Of a stretch of DNA of 64,000 bases, positions 24,131-37,690 are shown one piece after another. A program made the translations under genes and the position numbers. This DNA comes from Stichopus chloronotus (Eukaryota > Echinodermata > Holothuroidea > Aspidochirotida > Stichopodidae), in the NCBI GenBank assembly GCA_021234535.1, contig CM037833.1:23156918-23220917 (forward strand), written 5' to 3'. The stretch's first letter is position 1, and each line of letters begins with the position of its first letter. The notes beneath the pieces are model-generated. The model had not been told where the DNA came from, made no database searches, and saw nothing but the letters and a program-made list of their open reading frames with translations.

Positions 24131-26937
24131 TAAAAAACTGAGAGCCTGCATTCGGATCAATAGACACTACCTTTTTAACTTTAGCCAAAACATCTTTAGC
24201 AGAAGTGACCCCTGTGGATAATGTCTTTCAACATCTCTGCCAATTATGAGAACATTATTTATAAGTCAAACAATAATTTTAGCAGAACCAGGTCCTGCAC
24301 AGATAAATAGAAGACGAATTCACAAACAACTAATAGAGGGATGCTCTTATATCCCCCCTAAGCCTAACCTACATGGAATAACCCAATATTATAATTGTAT
24401 TAACTGTTATGTAGCGTAATATGAACAAATACTTTTAAGCCGTTATTGTTATCGTTACTTGAGCCTAGTCGCATCAGGCTATAGGCTTTTCTGCTACCAT
24501 CATTTTATGCTTGAAGAATACTTGTCTGTAATTTACAATCAGTGCCCGGAACTAATTGTCTGTGAGATGTTGTTGCAGTAAACTATTGCAAATCCCTACA
24601 TGCAGGCACTGTGAAAGCAATGCATATTGGCGATGAGATACGCAACTCCGTGAATTGCCCTTTTGTTTGTCCCTGCAGGACCCGTCTTTGCTCCAACGTC
24701 ATTTTTCCGTATGTGAGGAAGATTCCATGTTGTATTCCCCAAACAAAATTCAATCTATACTACAAACTCTACATTGTCAGAAAACTGCATTTGAAAGTTG
24801 TTGTCTGCAGCGTTTGCTTGACAGGAAAGCATCGAACAGTTGAAATATTCCTAAGTATCCGGCTGATACTAATTGTCTTTTTCTATATTTACTTTAAATA
24901 CACGATAAATACTTGATTCGGGACAAAAGAGGTAAATTCTGTCTAAGGTATTTCTAAAAGCACAAACTCGTCGTTATGTAGTCGATTTTGAAATCAGTGG
25001 CTGAGTTGATGAGGTACTTCCTTTTATTGTGAATTAAAGGACGTCATTGTCACCTGTACTAATTATAATCCTTGGACATCCCTCCATCACCAACAACAAA
25101 ATTACACAAGCTGTAATTTCTGAAGTGTCTTGTTTTCAAATGAAGACATGGTCACTCAACTTTACAATGGTCTTAATTCTGTTTCTTCGTCTACGGTATT
25201 TTGAGATTTGAGCAAGTAATACTAACAATAAAGTGTGTGGTCTTCCCTGGGGGTCGTTTTCATTACCATTAGGGTCACTCAGGTTGCGATTGTCCACAAA
25301 AGTATACCTCCTTTCACTTCAATTTACAGTTTTGCTCTGGTTTTTCCCAATACTCAACCACCTAAGTGGTCAGTAAAATAATTATTATATCCTCAAATGA
25401 TCTAATTTTGAACAGTTGCAGTTATGCGATATTTGTCATGTTCAAAAAAAGTAAATGTTGAGATAGTGACTTTGCAAAGTATAATGACTTTGCTCAATAT
25501 TTCATAGGCTAGTAGATAGTGGTTGGCAGAAAGTGTACCAACCCAATGGAAGCTTAGGACGAGTTTGCACTACCTGCTGTGAATTCCTGTTGGCTTTTTT
25601 CCTGTTTGTAATACACTACTTTGAAATAAATATTTCCTCCTTATTATGTGCTCATTTGTTTTTAATCTTTTAAATTAAAGAATTGACAGCATTTTTGTTT
25701 CTCTTGTTTTCCCCAATGATCCGTGTACAGGAACATTTCAAATCGTTACTTTTCGTTTTCTTATTCTCCATCATTATGTTTTTGAGGAGAAATTAGGCAG
25801 TCAGTGCAGGAGCTCCGACACCATGCGCTTCTTCTACTATATATACTTTCTCATTCTTTGTAAACTATCACAAGTTTAAAACCGGCAACATGTATCACAC
25901 TAACAATGTATGACATGAAACACGAAAAACTTACCACCAAACTTCACGACCGCTTTGGTTATGCTGCATGTTTCAATTCAGTCCAATGGTTAACTTTCCT
26001 GACGTTCTCACACTTTGGTAGGCAATTGATAAAGGCTCTTGATACTATGTGGGTGTTGGATGGCAAACGTTACAAAGTTTTCGTTGAAGTGTACAAGCCC
26101 CAAGATAAAACCCCCGAACTAGAATAACATAGTTGCATTTATGGCAGCTTGACCTTCGCTCTCTAACAAATATCTTCAATCACTCAAGCTGCACGTACCA
26201 TCGTACGATCTAGTAAGACCTTTACTTTGTCTGAAGCATATTCTGTCTAAAAAAAAATATTTATTTTATTATTTTTGGCATCATGTTCTCAACGGCATTC
26301 AAGTGTGATCATCATGGACGTGATGTATCTAAAAATTTGTTCGCTGAACAAGAATGATGTTTAAGCATCCAACGTTTCCAAATTCTGCACTATGTTGCTT
26401 TACCCAATTGCCTAGTTAGCATTTGAGGAAGCCATAAACAGTTATTATCTACAATGACTATCACTAAAAACTGTTAGATGTGACAAAAATGATTGCAATG
26501 ATTGCAATTGAATGAAAACATACTGTGTGTCGCACTGTTAAGAAGACAAAGTGCCCAATAACGATGTTTGGAAAATTTTTGGTTTAGTCAGTCTGTACTC
26601 AAACAGCTTACAAGAGATACGCTTCTGAATAAGTGAACGAAGACTGCTGAGAAATGTATTGTTTTGTAGCAACTATCTGTTCTTCAAGATGAAATTTTTG
26701 TTTAAACATAATAAAGTATCAGAATACGAGGGAAATGCATCTTTCGACCAATCAAACCTATGAGTTACCGAGTAACATTTTGGGATGTCTTTTGCAATTT
26801 TTACCACAGATGAAGATAACTCGTAACTAAAATTGAAAATAACAGAGAAGAAGAGTCCACATCAATTATTCAGATTTTTCAGAAATGTTAGCAATGTTTC
26901 AGTGAACCAATTCTTCTAGCAGGTACAGTATTCCAGA
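24131..26937. other. Intergenic, nothing supported
   Basis: AT-rich sequence. A 73-codon plus-strand ORF at 25906-26127 has no recognisable motif and no good splice context. Confidence 0.35.
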
Positions 26938-27306
26938 AAAAAAACGGATCTGTGTTAGTGACATGTAACACAACCATGTGCTTTATCATACAAGAAGAGA
27001 GGTCGCTTCTACGTGAGCCTAGAAAAATGGGGAATGCTTTTTAGGGTGCTAAAATGTGGATCTCCCCACTATTTGGACGTACATCTACTGTGTGTGCCTC
27101 TTTTTCCTATCCGGAAGATTTTCTTTTCTTGACCTTCATACAATATAGTTTCTTTTCCCTGAAGCTGTAGAGGAGAGAGAATATTGGTGAAAGATACATC
27201 AGAACACAATGGATTTGAACTCATGATTATAAAACTTACGTAACTATGAAAATTGTACCGTAACCGACTGTGCCAAGAGTGCACATGGAAGAATGGGTTG
27301 TTCAAA
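26938..27306 (-). mobile_element. Dispersed ~380-bp repeat with tRNA-like head (SINE-like), copy 1
   Basis: The reverse complement matches 58072-58458 over its whole length, from GAACAACCCA through TGTATCTTT.ACCAATATTCTC to CATGTCACTAAC.CAGA at the far end. Near its start a GGCACAGTCGGTTACGG segment and a later GAGTTCAAATCC segment look like pol III A and B boxes. That suggests a tRNA-derived SINE (inference). Confidence 0.7.
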
Positions 27307-27359
27307 GTATTACAACCATCTTTGGTACAATATTATCTGTCAGCCCGTCACATCCACGT

Positions 27360-27565
27360 TATAACACAACTTTGTTTGGGTAATATAACATTAACGGTAT
27401 GAACTGATCAACATTCATCTAACATTAACGGTAAGTACTGATCAGCAGTAATATCTGCCGACTCGTCAACATGTGTGGTCGTGTAACAACACAACACTGT
27501 TTGTATATCTAGCATTAACGGTAAGAACTGTCACCGGTCATCTACCAGTAGGGATAAGAACTGAT
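27360..27565. repeat. Short interspersed repeats of an AACATTAACGGTA word
   Basis: At least three copies of a CATTAACGGTAxGxACTGATCA-like word occur at irregular spacing, just upstream (minus sense) of the SINE-like element. It may be a degenerate minisatellite. Confidence 0.5.
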
Positions 27566-30500
27566 CAAGCCATGAAAATTGGGTATTTCAGTGCAAGCAA
27601 CGTTCAAAGTAACCCATTACTATAAATAATATTTTTTGTGCATTGCAATCAATAAAAACTACCAAGTTCTACCCGCAATCTTCACACGAATGGCGATAGT
27701 TGGGGACCTTTACAGACAGCGTTGAAGACATTGCGACTATTGACTAAGAATTAGTACCTTGGTAGAGAGCTCAATTACATCATTTTATTTTTCTTTTCCA
27801 ATATTAATTCAAATATTACTCGATATTGCCATCAGATAAGATGTATTTGCGTCAATTTCCCCAAATTATATTCCCGGACGTTAAAATGTAGCACAAGGCA
27901 ACCGTTCAGAAACGCAGGGAAAGCCCCCGCTTGACACCCATGATAGTGACAAACTTATCAAGGAATGCACAAGTAGCTGTGTTTGTTTAATAGATCTCAA
28001 AGTTCTTTTCATGTTGAAACTCGCCATGGTACTTTTCGACTCTTGCTTATTCAACTCGTGGTTCTTTCAGTTTTTACATTACTATTTTTAGCGCGGCTTC
28101 CATACACCCTTACAAACAGACACCTGAATTATACGGTTTGCAAGTATTTCAAAATGTTGGTAAATAGCCCCTGTATCAAAATTGATAAGAATATAGGTGA
28201 CACTCGTTAAGAGGAATTTCTAGTGTCTGCTGTAGGATGAATGCTATGCACAATCTTTTTGTCAAAATGGTTAGGTAGTGTAAATAAATAGGGTATTTGA
28301 ACTGGAAATGAAGCTCCAATACCATGTATCCTTAGGGTTGATGAGATAGATATGTTTAACTTATACACAATAGAAGTGGAATTCTTTTCGACACATTTCG
28401 AGTGACAGCACAACTTGGAAGAAATGACTCAGGACTTTCTTATTCTGAAAGCTCAAGGTGGTTTTCCTCACTGAACTTCTCAATTAATTCCAAATTTGAA
28501 AATACTTTGGATCCGCCAGATCATTTTCTATCAATGGTGTGACGCCTATATCGGGAGGTTTAGCTCTATGACCACAAATTTGAATTAGTGCAATAACAAC
28601 GCCAATGGAATTTCAGAACCCGTGCGGCTTCCATTTGATACATACAAACTAGAAAATTAGTAATGTTGATGTAAACGAAATATGGCATTGGGCATTATAA
28701 AATGTGCAGTAATATACATAAAGGTCTCTAAGACAGATAAGTAGCTGTAAACTCTCTTTAGATAGCATTCTTTGTGAGAATTTGAAATGCACGGTAATTA
28801 GTATCTTTCATTTATTTGAAGAATGAATCTTGTAAAATGCTGTTACATTCTAACACCGATAACGACTTTATGATTTTATGTTCATTCACTCCTGTTCAAA
28901 TACGAGGAGGTTTGAACATAAATACTAACATCTTATTTGAATCAAACATGAAGGTACAGAATATGCATTCAAATGCAAACAAAGTCCTCATGTCATATAA
29001 AGTAGAAGTAAAAAAGCAGAAAGAAGTGTAAACTTGAAAAAAAAAAAAGTAAGAGAAAGGACGAGAAGTTTAAAAAGGTATTACAAAAGGCAAAAGAACA
29101 GCTGCTTCGTTTGATGTTTATTCGCTGTTGAGAAGGAAATGCTTTAACCTGCAAAAAGTCCTACTCCAATGCGCAACAGGAAATAAAAATATTATGCACA
29201 ACTTTCTGTAACTAACAAAATAATATATCACATGCAGTGAAGCGTGAAGAGAAATACTGGACATTGAAGGGACCCCTACTTTTCTGTTCAACTGCTATTG
29301 TCTGAGATCAGCTTGTTTAGTTTCACCGAGAATCAAATACTGTACACATAAACAACGAAAGATATATCTTATTCAATTGGAAAGAAAAACATGGGCTTGT
29401 CCTGTTTACCACACGGGTTAATGTTATTTAACAGATTGTTCTAAAATGATTTTGCGCTCAGATATCAAGTAAATGTATGTCACAACAGCATCTAAACGAC
29501 AGTGCAGCTTTTCCAGTATGATCTAAGTAAATAGTACATTCAAAGAAGCGAGTCAGTTTTTTTTTTCTTTTTAAGTGCAGTAAGACGCTTTCCAAAATGT
29601 ATGAAATCGAATTTAATCATTGAATCAGATTATGGAGAATACTTCTTAAGCTTTGCCATTTTTTACAACATTTCTTCCATTTACGACATTTTGTTAATAT
29701 CTCCATTTCATGTCTTTTCCTTAATGTCTGGTAGACTCTGTCTCTCAGACTCAGTCAAAGGTAACTATTTCTGTGGTTTTATTAAACGTTTCAGTTCCTT
29801 GCTGACTTCAGATATCAACATCGATGAATTGCATGGGCTCATCTTTTTTTTTTTTACTGAAACCTCATGATCTGAGATACTTGCATTTGTCTGTCAATGT
29901 ACTCTTGTGAATTAGCCTACATTTTTCTTCATGCAAACTTGAGTAGATCACATTTGGAACTGCATTTTCTTTCATGCATAACACGCATACCCACAAGTAA
30001 CTTGTCAGATGGTACAACAATAATATAGGGTAACTTGAGTCAGCTCCTCCCTTAGTCATTTGCAATTTATTTTTTCTCGCATTTCTGGTAAGTTTTCTCT
30101 TGATCTGCTAGGCAAAATTTTCTGTTACGATAAAGAACCCTGAAGATTGAATACTCTGTTGGCTTTGCCTTCATAATTCTTTTGAGTACCGTGGAAACGA
30201 ACTTAAAACATCCTACAATTATAGATATTCAAGTAGTTATTTTTTTCAACGCCCAAGTTGCACTTTCATAATTTTCTTGTGTTTCGTCTTAAATTTTGCA
30301 GATTCAGATTTGAAGGTTAGAAGTGGCAGATTGCGCAATGGGCGGTGAAGTCATATTTTTCCCTCTGAAATTACTCTTTGGTATATTTTTCTGTTTTTCT
30401 TTTTTACGAAAACCTTTCCATCTTGTCCAGAAATGTGAACACTGTCCTACCGATATTAAGTTATTGACTGTACAACCCTTCTCAAAATAACATGTAAAGT

Positions 30501-31250
30501 AAGAAAAGAATTTAACTTGTCAAGGTTATACAAACATTTTAATTTCACAAAGAAAGAAAAACAGGTAACATTTTTTGTACAAGAAGAACACCACCGATAA
30601 TGGAAAACTGACTATTTCAATAGTCAATAAGAGTTGTCTGAATAGAGTTTATTGTTTTCCTGTTAGATATATGTTTTTGTAATCTCGAGATAAGGTACAC
30701 TTCAATGCTACAATGGTATACGTAATCTGAACTACATGCAATTATTTGGGCACGGGAGACCTGTGAAATACAGTAAGTGTATCCACCTTTGGAAGATACT
30801 ATTGAAGGAAGACTGATGACAATGCTCATTTGTAGCATCTCCTGACTGATCTACTTCAGGAAGCAGAGTAGAAATTGCAGGTGCAGGAAAAAATTTTTGT
30901 GATTTAATCAACACAAATTGATGTACAGTTGCTCGCAGTGTAAAAAAAAAGTAATACTTACATAAACTCGGAATTCGTATTTAGAAACGTATTACAGTTA
31001 AATATATTTTATTCTTTGGTGATTTTTCCTAGTTTAGAAATCACCAAAATTCAGTAACCAGTACTAGTAATAATACGTTCAAAAGGATTTCTTTTCTACT
31101 CTTTTCAACTCCATGATTCCACGTAACAAAATGTACATATCTTAGTCCATAGCCATTGTAAATATTGCCACAGAAATTCCCTACCATAATTCTACGAAAA
31201 GCAGTTTCCGTAGAATTTTGAAAAAAGGTAATGAGTAAGTTGGGCTCAAT
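27566..31250. other. Intergenic, nothing supported
   Basis: AT-rich sequence with homopolymer runs (poly-A near 29039, poly-T near 29560 and 29845). Short ORFs lack motifs and splice context. Confidence 0.35.
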
Positions 31251-31253
31251 GAG

Positions 31254-31281
<28 letters not shown>
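31254..31281. repeat. (AT)n microsatellite
   Basis: An uninterrupted run of alternating T and A of about 28 bases. Confidence 0.9.
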
Positions 31282-31282
<1 letters not shown>

Positions 31283-31287
<5 letters not shown>

Positions 31288-32840
31288 CAATATTATTGAT
31301 GAGGATAACAACCCATTTAACTATGATCGACAATGTTTGAAAAAAACCTATGCACACATGTATGGTACATAACAACCCCACAATTTTTGCAATCAACTAA
31401 AGCTTTAGAGTTTTATTAACCATGTAGTTAAAGATGAATTACATTTAAACCTATCAATCAGGACGAAATGACAAATATGCATATTAATAAGTAGTCATGA
31501 AATAGCCTTACACACCACCTAGTCCTTCTAGAGTTTCCATAATATGCTAAAACTATGCCTCCAGAAGACCTATTTCTACATGATAGAACATGATGTGATA
31601 GCCAGATATACCATAACGGATAGGTTAGGTATCTTTGGAAAAGGGATAATCACGTATGATATCGTCGGAGGATTTGCTGTATACACTGATTTCAGAGAGT
31701 GTAACGCGTATAACCTACTCAACAATTTGAGCGCAGTGCGTTATGTAAGGGTGTGCATGAAGCGGCGAAGAAAGGAAGAAATGTAAGTGTAGGGCTAGAA
31801 ATAAATTACACTAACTTTGCCAAGATGGACTCCATTTAGGTATCATCAGGTGTTACAGTACCTGCTCTATGATTCGTCGAAAGTCTTGTATGTCTTGCCT
31901 GTCTTAATTTCCTCACTCTTTCACTAAAATGGGGATCTTCTACAAGAATCTTCCAGATTCGTCAATACATATAATCATGAGACTCTTCTATGATAAATTT
32001 TGGTTCTCATCTCAGAGCAGTTACAAAATTAGTGAAGAAAAGGTCTCTACCCTATGATCTGAGTAGCTTTTAATAGTATAAACTAATTTTGATGCACTGA
32101 AGTCATTTAGTTGTGGTGTAAGGCTCGTGGTTGTTTAAGTGACGTAACATTGTCTGAGTGTAAAATCCCCTCCATCGAAATCACGGACCACTTCTATATA
32201 TTTCTCTTGAAAAGCTTTGTCAAGTTCTTTCTACATCAATAACGTCAAGCTTCAATAGTTTCGATTGGTCAATTACTAAAACCTCGGCGGGGTTCTCCTA
32301 GGGGATTCCCGAATAAGGAATTGTGCAATATGACGGCTTAACAACCAGGCATTCACAAAACGACCTGTATTTGTTTTATATTAACTTTGTATATGATTGC
32401 TCGTGGATGTTGCTGTTGGGTTTTATTCAACTTAAGGAACAACAACGTAAAATTACATCGTTTAAAACAGAAGTGTACGTACTTTTGCTACGTTTCAGTG
32501 ACATACGCATTGTACACATTGTACAAAATCGTAGAAAAGTATAGATACGCAAGGAGCCGCCGAGAGGAGTAATTCACGAATGCAACATTACGAAGCATCT
32601 TTTCATATTGGTAATTAAACTGTGCAGAGTCAAATGTTCATTGCACAAACGTCAATAAATGAAGCATTTAGTGACGCAGACGATACAAATACTCACCCAG
32701 CACACATATAATCATCTTTGCGTACCTTGTAATTAGCTTCTACATGCTTGTGTGTTATACGATTTGTTAACCCCAGGGTGCTTGAAAGGTTACAGCTTCA
32801 AATTTGGGATAGGGTCTATGTCTACTTCTATAGATACTTT
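31283..32840. other. Intergenic, nothing supported
   Basis: Short ORFs only, without motif or splice support on either strand. Confidence 0.35.
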
Positions 32841-32847
32841 CGTTGTT

Positions 32848-33030
32848 TTTGTTTTTGTTTTTTTTTTTGGTTTCTCTCCTAACTCTCCCAAAGTTGTGGA
32901 TATTCTGTGAAAGGAAGAACAGTGAAACCCGTGGAAAGATGTTAGAAGAGGATTTGAACCTAGGATGTCAAGCTAAGAATCGCATCATAAGTCCTAAGAC
33001 AAGGTCACACCGCTCCGGCTACTCACGATT
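32848..33030 (-). mobile_element. tRNA-derived SINE
   Basis: On the minus strand a tRNA-like head has an A-box-like TAGCCGGAGCGGTG and a perfect B-box GGTTCAAATCC with normal spacing. It is followed by a unique tail that ends in an A-rich run (the T-rich stretch at 32848-32870 on the plus strand). This order is typical of a retrotransposed SINE. Its tail differs from the 27-kb and 58-kb repeats. Confidence 0.7.
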
Positions 33031-33059
33031 CGACAAAACTCAGCAATTGTAGACAATCG

Positions 33060-34620
33060 TGAAAAACTCATGGGCGGTGTGGAGTCCGTCATTCTTATGA
33101 CGACACCATGCTACACTGCACCGACCCTTATCGATGGGTTATCGTAGACCTGAGTGGCAGTCAAGGATCATCTTATCTTTTTTGACTCCGCTCAGTTCAA
33201 TTTCACGAGATGTAGCCAATGCATAGACATAGAAACGTGCTGCAGTTCTGGCTGTTTTTATCTCATTTGCGGAACATTTGTGAAAGCGTAGCCCCAATGC
33301 ACCTTTAAATCCCTTGTAAACTTCCATAAGTCAAAACACATGAAACATTAGAAAATTATTAGCAAAAATCGGAAAAACAAAAGTCCTACATGCAAGTGGC
33401 AACACATGATGTATTGTTCCCAATTTGCCCATGATTTCTGAGAGCCGAAACTCTCAACAACAACAAAAAGTACAATGTTGCTGCAAAGGACTTTGTGTGC
33501 ACATGCATGGCCGCACGTAAATACATAGTAAGCACCATCAATGAAAAATATTCTGATTTGTCTTATTTCTGTAAATATTCCCAAGTGCCCTTGTACATTT
33601 CCGGTTGTCTTGTTGAATAATGTAGTACTATTCTAGTGAGCTTTCAAAGTCGGATTGCACATGCATGGTCTCTCTACACACATAATTACAAGTTCGTTCC
33701 CCATTTCTTGGATTCAGAATGTTATACATGCTTGTTATGCGATATTTTATCAGGTCTCGTGTCGAGCAGAACGGTCATGTCACTGTATATTGTTTTTCAT
33801 TGGCTAAATTGCAAACGACTGTTTGCCAAGTTGCAGGAGAGGAAGCTATGATTGAACATGGTCAATCGGGCCTACGGCTCACGACGAAATCGATGGAGTT
33901 GTAGTCATAGGACTGGCCAAACCGCCACGATTATATCCGAGTCAACCTCAACTTTCGTCGTGGGTCGGTGGGTGTGAATTGAGCGTTAAGCATGTAAAAC
34001 CCACTACGCCTCGAGGGCGAATTTGGTCGGTGGGTTTTCCGAAATATATACAAGACGTATAATCCAATCTAGTCATCGACAATAATAACTGCCTTGAAGA
34101 ATGAACACAATAGGTTCACAAAGCCGGCGAAGTCGTAACCCCGTTTTGGAATGTTATAACATGGAACAGTTATATGTTGTTATGTTAGCCATTAGAAGCA
34201 TATATAAAAAGCTTTAAGTATGTTATGAGTGGGTGAGTGACGTAACCATCCAGTATTTACGATATCACCCGCCTTAAAAAAGATGAAATATTTCAGTACT
34301 CAGCTTTTTCACTATGTTTGATTTGCCTTGGAATACGTTAAGTTTGTCAGTACTGACGGTCTTGTGGTGACTGGCAGGTCCAATCCCTGCTGTATTGAGA
34401 TAACCCTCCAATGCTTGTAGAAATATTCACTCGACACTTATTTGGTTCTAACAAACAATCTTTACACCGATACATCGTGCATTCGATAGAGCAGCTAGAA
34501 ACAGATATGACACACCTGTACGCGTAGTGACACTACATTCAAATTCACGAGAAAACAATTAAAACAGAATAGACCAAAATGTCCACGTTTTTGGTTCCTA
34601 TATTGATACCTTTCAACAGT
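33060..34620. other. Intergenic between genes A and B, nothing firm
   Basis: No supported gene. A B-box-like GCAGGTCCAATCC near 34375 could be another decayed SINE head. Confidence 0.35.
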
Positions 34621-34626
34621 TTTATT
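34621..34626 (-). terminator. Candidate poly(A) signal of gene B
   Basis: AATAAA on the minus strand, about 560 bases past the gene B stop codon. It is the nearest canonical signal I found. The 3-prime end is not proven. Confidence 0.35.
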
Positions 34627-35186
34627 GCCAACAGGAATACACGGTATGCCACACTACAAGATTTTAACTTTGAAAAGAAAAATAAAGCAAAGCAGGGAAG
34701 GATTCTCTTTGTAATGTTTCAAATCACATACACATCATGCTGAATACAGCAACAAAAATTACTCACGTAGGGCGACTCAAAGAAACAAACAGAAAGCGAT
34801 TATTCTGGATTAAACTTGAACAACCGTACTCATTGTTTTATACTAATCTTGACAGTAATGATACCACGACTTGAATGTAAACGACTTCGATATGATACAA
34901 GAACTTGACCTCAGTCTCCATTTTTTTCCAAGTGCATTAAACATTTTAACAATTAGTCAAGCGGGGATAGTTTTCTGCACATTTCTGTTATTAGTTTGTT
35001 CTTTCTGTTATATTCTTCACATTAGATCTTTATCATTCATTCTGAACTTTTATCTTTCATTCGTGACATTTATCAACGTTTGCTTCTACGCTCTTTTCTT
35101 TTGTGCCAGCAATGTAAATAAACAACGCGATTTAACAACACGGAACTGTGCACAATCCAATCCAAAATAGTACACTTGAATCTTTT

Positions 35187-35282
35187 CTAGGAGATGTCTT
35201 GAACCTGGAGGTTTTCGTAAAGGTCTTCTAAAAGTGGTTTTATCTCTTGATATTCAAGCGTCCGAAGAGCGTCAAGAAGTAC
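35187..35282 (-). CDS. Gene B terminal exon: C-terminal half of Death domain
   Basis: Thirty-one codons plus a TAG stop, after a CTCTTTGCAG acceptor, phase 0. It starts VLLDALRTLEYQEIKPLLED and ends VQDIS. The LLxALRxLxxxxIxxLLxDL pattern is the helix 5-6 end of a Death domain. It joins in frame with the last codon of the 36066-36264 exon, giving ...WLDRKGSDATVE then VLLDALRTL. A Death domain here implies homotypic assembly with other Death proteins (known for the fold; partner unknown). Confidence 0.7.
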   Translation of the reverse strand, partial: VLLDALRTLEYQEIKPLLEDLYENLQVQDIS

Positions 35283-36065
35283 CTGCAAAGAGCACAATGT
35301 ATTTTAATTTTAATGAATTAAGATGTTAACTTTCTTATAGACATATCCTTTGACCTCAACACAAGCAAGCCTACACAGTATAAATCAGAAAGCTATCTTT
35401 CAATTTTGAGTTTTTTCCTCTTGATGGGGTGATGTTTTTGCGTTAGGAAGATTTTCTTTTTCATTCCTTCACTACGATTATTGCTATACTTTTCAACTAG
35501 AAAGAATGCAATGCTGTGACGGATGTTGTGGTTAAATAATTAGGTCCAATACCTAAGCTGTGCTCTTTTCTTCAAAGCACTATTAAGTAACTGGCCTAAC
35601 AGACCACCAGAAATGCCACGGTGAACCGCACCACATAAAAAAAAAAACAGGCACAACAAGAACCAAGTGAAGACCATCTCTGTCCTACGGTAGAGAGAAG
35701 GTGCACAAATACTAATTACCGTTCGCCCATATCAGCTCTAGAGAAATAAAAATATATTCCCGGCAAGTATAACACCGATTCCCAACAACTATGAAAACGA
35801 AAGTTCTTGTCTAGCTAGTAATTTGTTTCTGTAGTATTTGGAAATTGCACATTCCTAAGTCATCAACAACAAAAAAATGTTTTTTTTTCAGTGCTGCTAA
35901 CGGTGAATGCAGATGTCGGAGGAAAGGAGGTTTTACTGATAATTCAAATTCAGTTAATTCTGAGGACTTCAAGCATTACAGAACGATCGTGAGATGACAG
36001 ATGAACGTTTGCCAGGTCCCAGTTTCATTTGCACCAGTCACCTGACCGTCTACTGCTGAACTCAC

Positions 36066-36264
36066 CTCAACAGTTGCATCACTTCCTTTTCTGTCCAGCC
36101 AAACTCCCATGAGACGACTGATTCTTTCTTGGACTCTATCTTCCGTTTCCAAAATTTGACGAAGTTTTTTTCAGCGGAATACCGAGGATTTTTCCAAATT
36201 CGACCAGTTTTTCCTCTGGCAAGTGATCAGCTACGGTTTCACATAAAGCTGGCGTTACTTGTTC
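36066..36264 (-). pseudogene. Gene B exon: N-terminal part of Death domain, with +1 frameshift
   Basis: The acceptor is CTGTACAG and the donor GTGAGT. The first frame reads LPEEKLVEFGKILGIPL and the second RVQERISRLMGVWLDRKGSD, the W..R.G.A core of a Death domain. The two frames meet at a run of seven A (minus strand) at 36165-36171; six would keep one frame (GIPLKK then LRQIL). Exon length is 199 where 198 would fit its phase-0 neighbours. The single extra base in a homopolymer is either a sequencing or assembly error or a real slippage mutation. Confidence 0.65.
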
Positions 36265-37538
36265 CTGTACAGTAAGGAGATTATAGTGTCAAAAGATTCA
36301 TATTTGTTTGACATTGGGCAACAGCAGTGATTTGATAAAACGGACTGTGGTAGTACGAACAGCTGCCTGCTCACTTGACACTCGATTCTAGTGTGAATGC
36401 CTTAATAGTACATTACTAGGTAGACATGAGGGGAAATGATGTTCAGATGTATATTTGTCGTCATGCTACTAAACTTGTCAAACGTCGCCTCTTTTTGTCG
36501 TGAAAATTTATACCTAGTGACGAATTAGCCCTACCTTGATTCGTGATAAGCTTGGTATGCCGGGATACATCATGTGCATTCCAATTTCATATCACTGCTG
36601 TCTTAGCATGTGCCAACATTTGCTTATATCTCATACGCAAAGAGTGTTGGAAAGAAGACGTTCTTTCAAGTTCAAAAGTAATCTTTAAAAGGACAAAATG
36701 TCTCAGATAAGAGAATTCGAGCTCATCGATTATCAATCAAAAGAAGCATATACCGTAAACGCAAATATATCCTGCAACGTGTCTGCATCGTGTCTTGATT
36801 GGAAATGAATCAGCTATCTTGACTCAATGTATTTGTCATCTTAAGGTATTATCTGGGAATAGCATCGCCTCCAAGAAATTACGTGAAGGTATAGTAGCGC
36901 CAACGGAAAAGGAAAGCTACCACAACCTGAAAACCCACAAACCTGAAAACCACCACAACCTTAAGATGAGCCTACACCAGATACAAAAATACCTAGATAT
37001 GGAAGTAAGCAATGCTCAATGAATGAACGAACCGACGAACGAATAAATAAGCGGAATGAATGAAAGTTTCAAGTTTCCCTTGCACCTCTGGTAAAATTAA
37101 CCTCTCATGAACTTTACTGTGAGGGTGGACAAGCCACCAGACTGAAAAGTTGGTCGCAGTTGGTTCACAATATACTCAAGGAACCATGATCATGTGCGTC
37201 ATCAACCATGCTAACCCCATGCGAAAGAGAATGAACTGAAGGGACGACGAATGTACCACAATACAATAATTTATGTGTTAGCTATATAAGGTTCAGATGA
37301 TACTCCCATTTCCATGACGTTGACTTATCTCTTCGTATTGAACATCTTGTTGCTCCAGAAAAATGAAGTAGAACCAACATATCTTTTGCACTCTGTTGAA
37401 ACAATCACGTAACAATGTGCACACAGAAGACCTATTGGACAGCGGTAGATAAACTAACACGTCAGAATGCAACTAAACAATCAAGACATCATGGATCAAC
37501 TTTTCTAGTGTAAGGTGTGTCGTCTTTGTCTCGCTTTA

Positions 37539-37562
37539 ATATTAACTTTGCAAAGTTAATAT
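37539..37562. repeat. Perfect 24-bp palindrome
   Basis: Each 12-base arm is ATATTAACTTTG, meeting directly at the centre. It lies in the gene B intron between the 37.6-kb cassette and the Death exons. It may be a hairpin or a dimer-protein site; nothing more can be said. Confidence 0.75.
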
Positions 37563-37642
37563 AAAATTAAAAAAACGATATCAAATTCGCTGATTTATTG
37601 GTATAATGGTAACCAAAAAAGGAAAATTTTGTTTGTTCTTAC

Positions 37643-37690
37643 AGGTTGTATGTGATAGGGATCTACATCTCCTCGCTGTTCGAAAGACGT
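37643..37690 (-). CDS. Gene B micro-exon TSFEQRGDVDPYHIQP
   Basis: A 48-bp phase-0 exon with a strong TTTTTCTATTTCAG acceptor and a GTAAGA donor. It carries one tyrosine in DPYHIQP and sits between the SH2 and Death exons. A possible broken relative lies in gene A at 1336-1395. Confidence 0.65.

Noticed and set aside
25906..26127. 73-codon plus-strand ORF
   Set aside because: The sequence looks somewhat protein-like, but no family is recognised and there is no splice or start support.
34760..34775. 9-base micro-exon (SPY) with strong splice signals
   Set aside because: Too short to support without transcripts, and it lies downstream of gene B and far from gene A.
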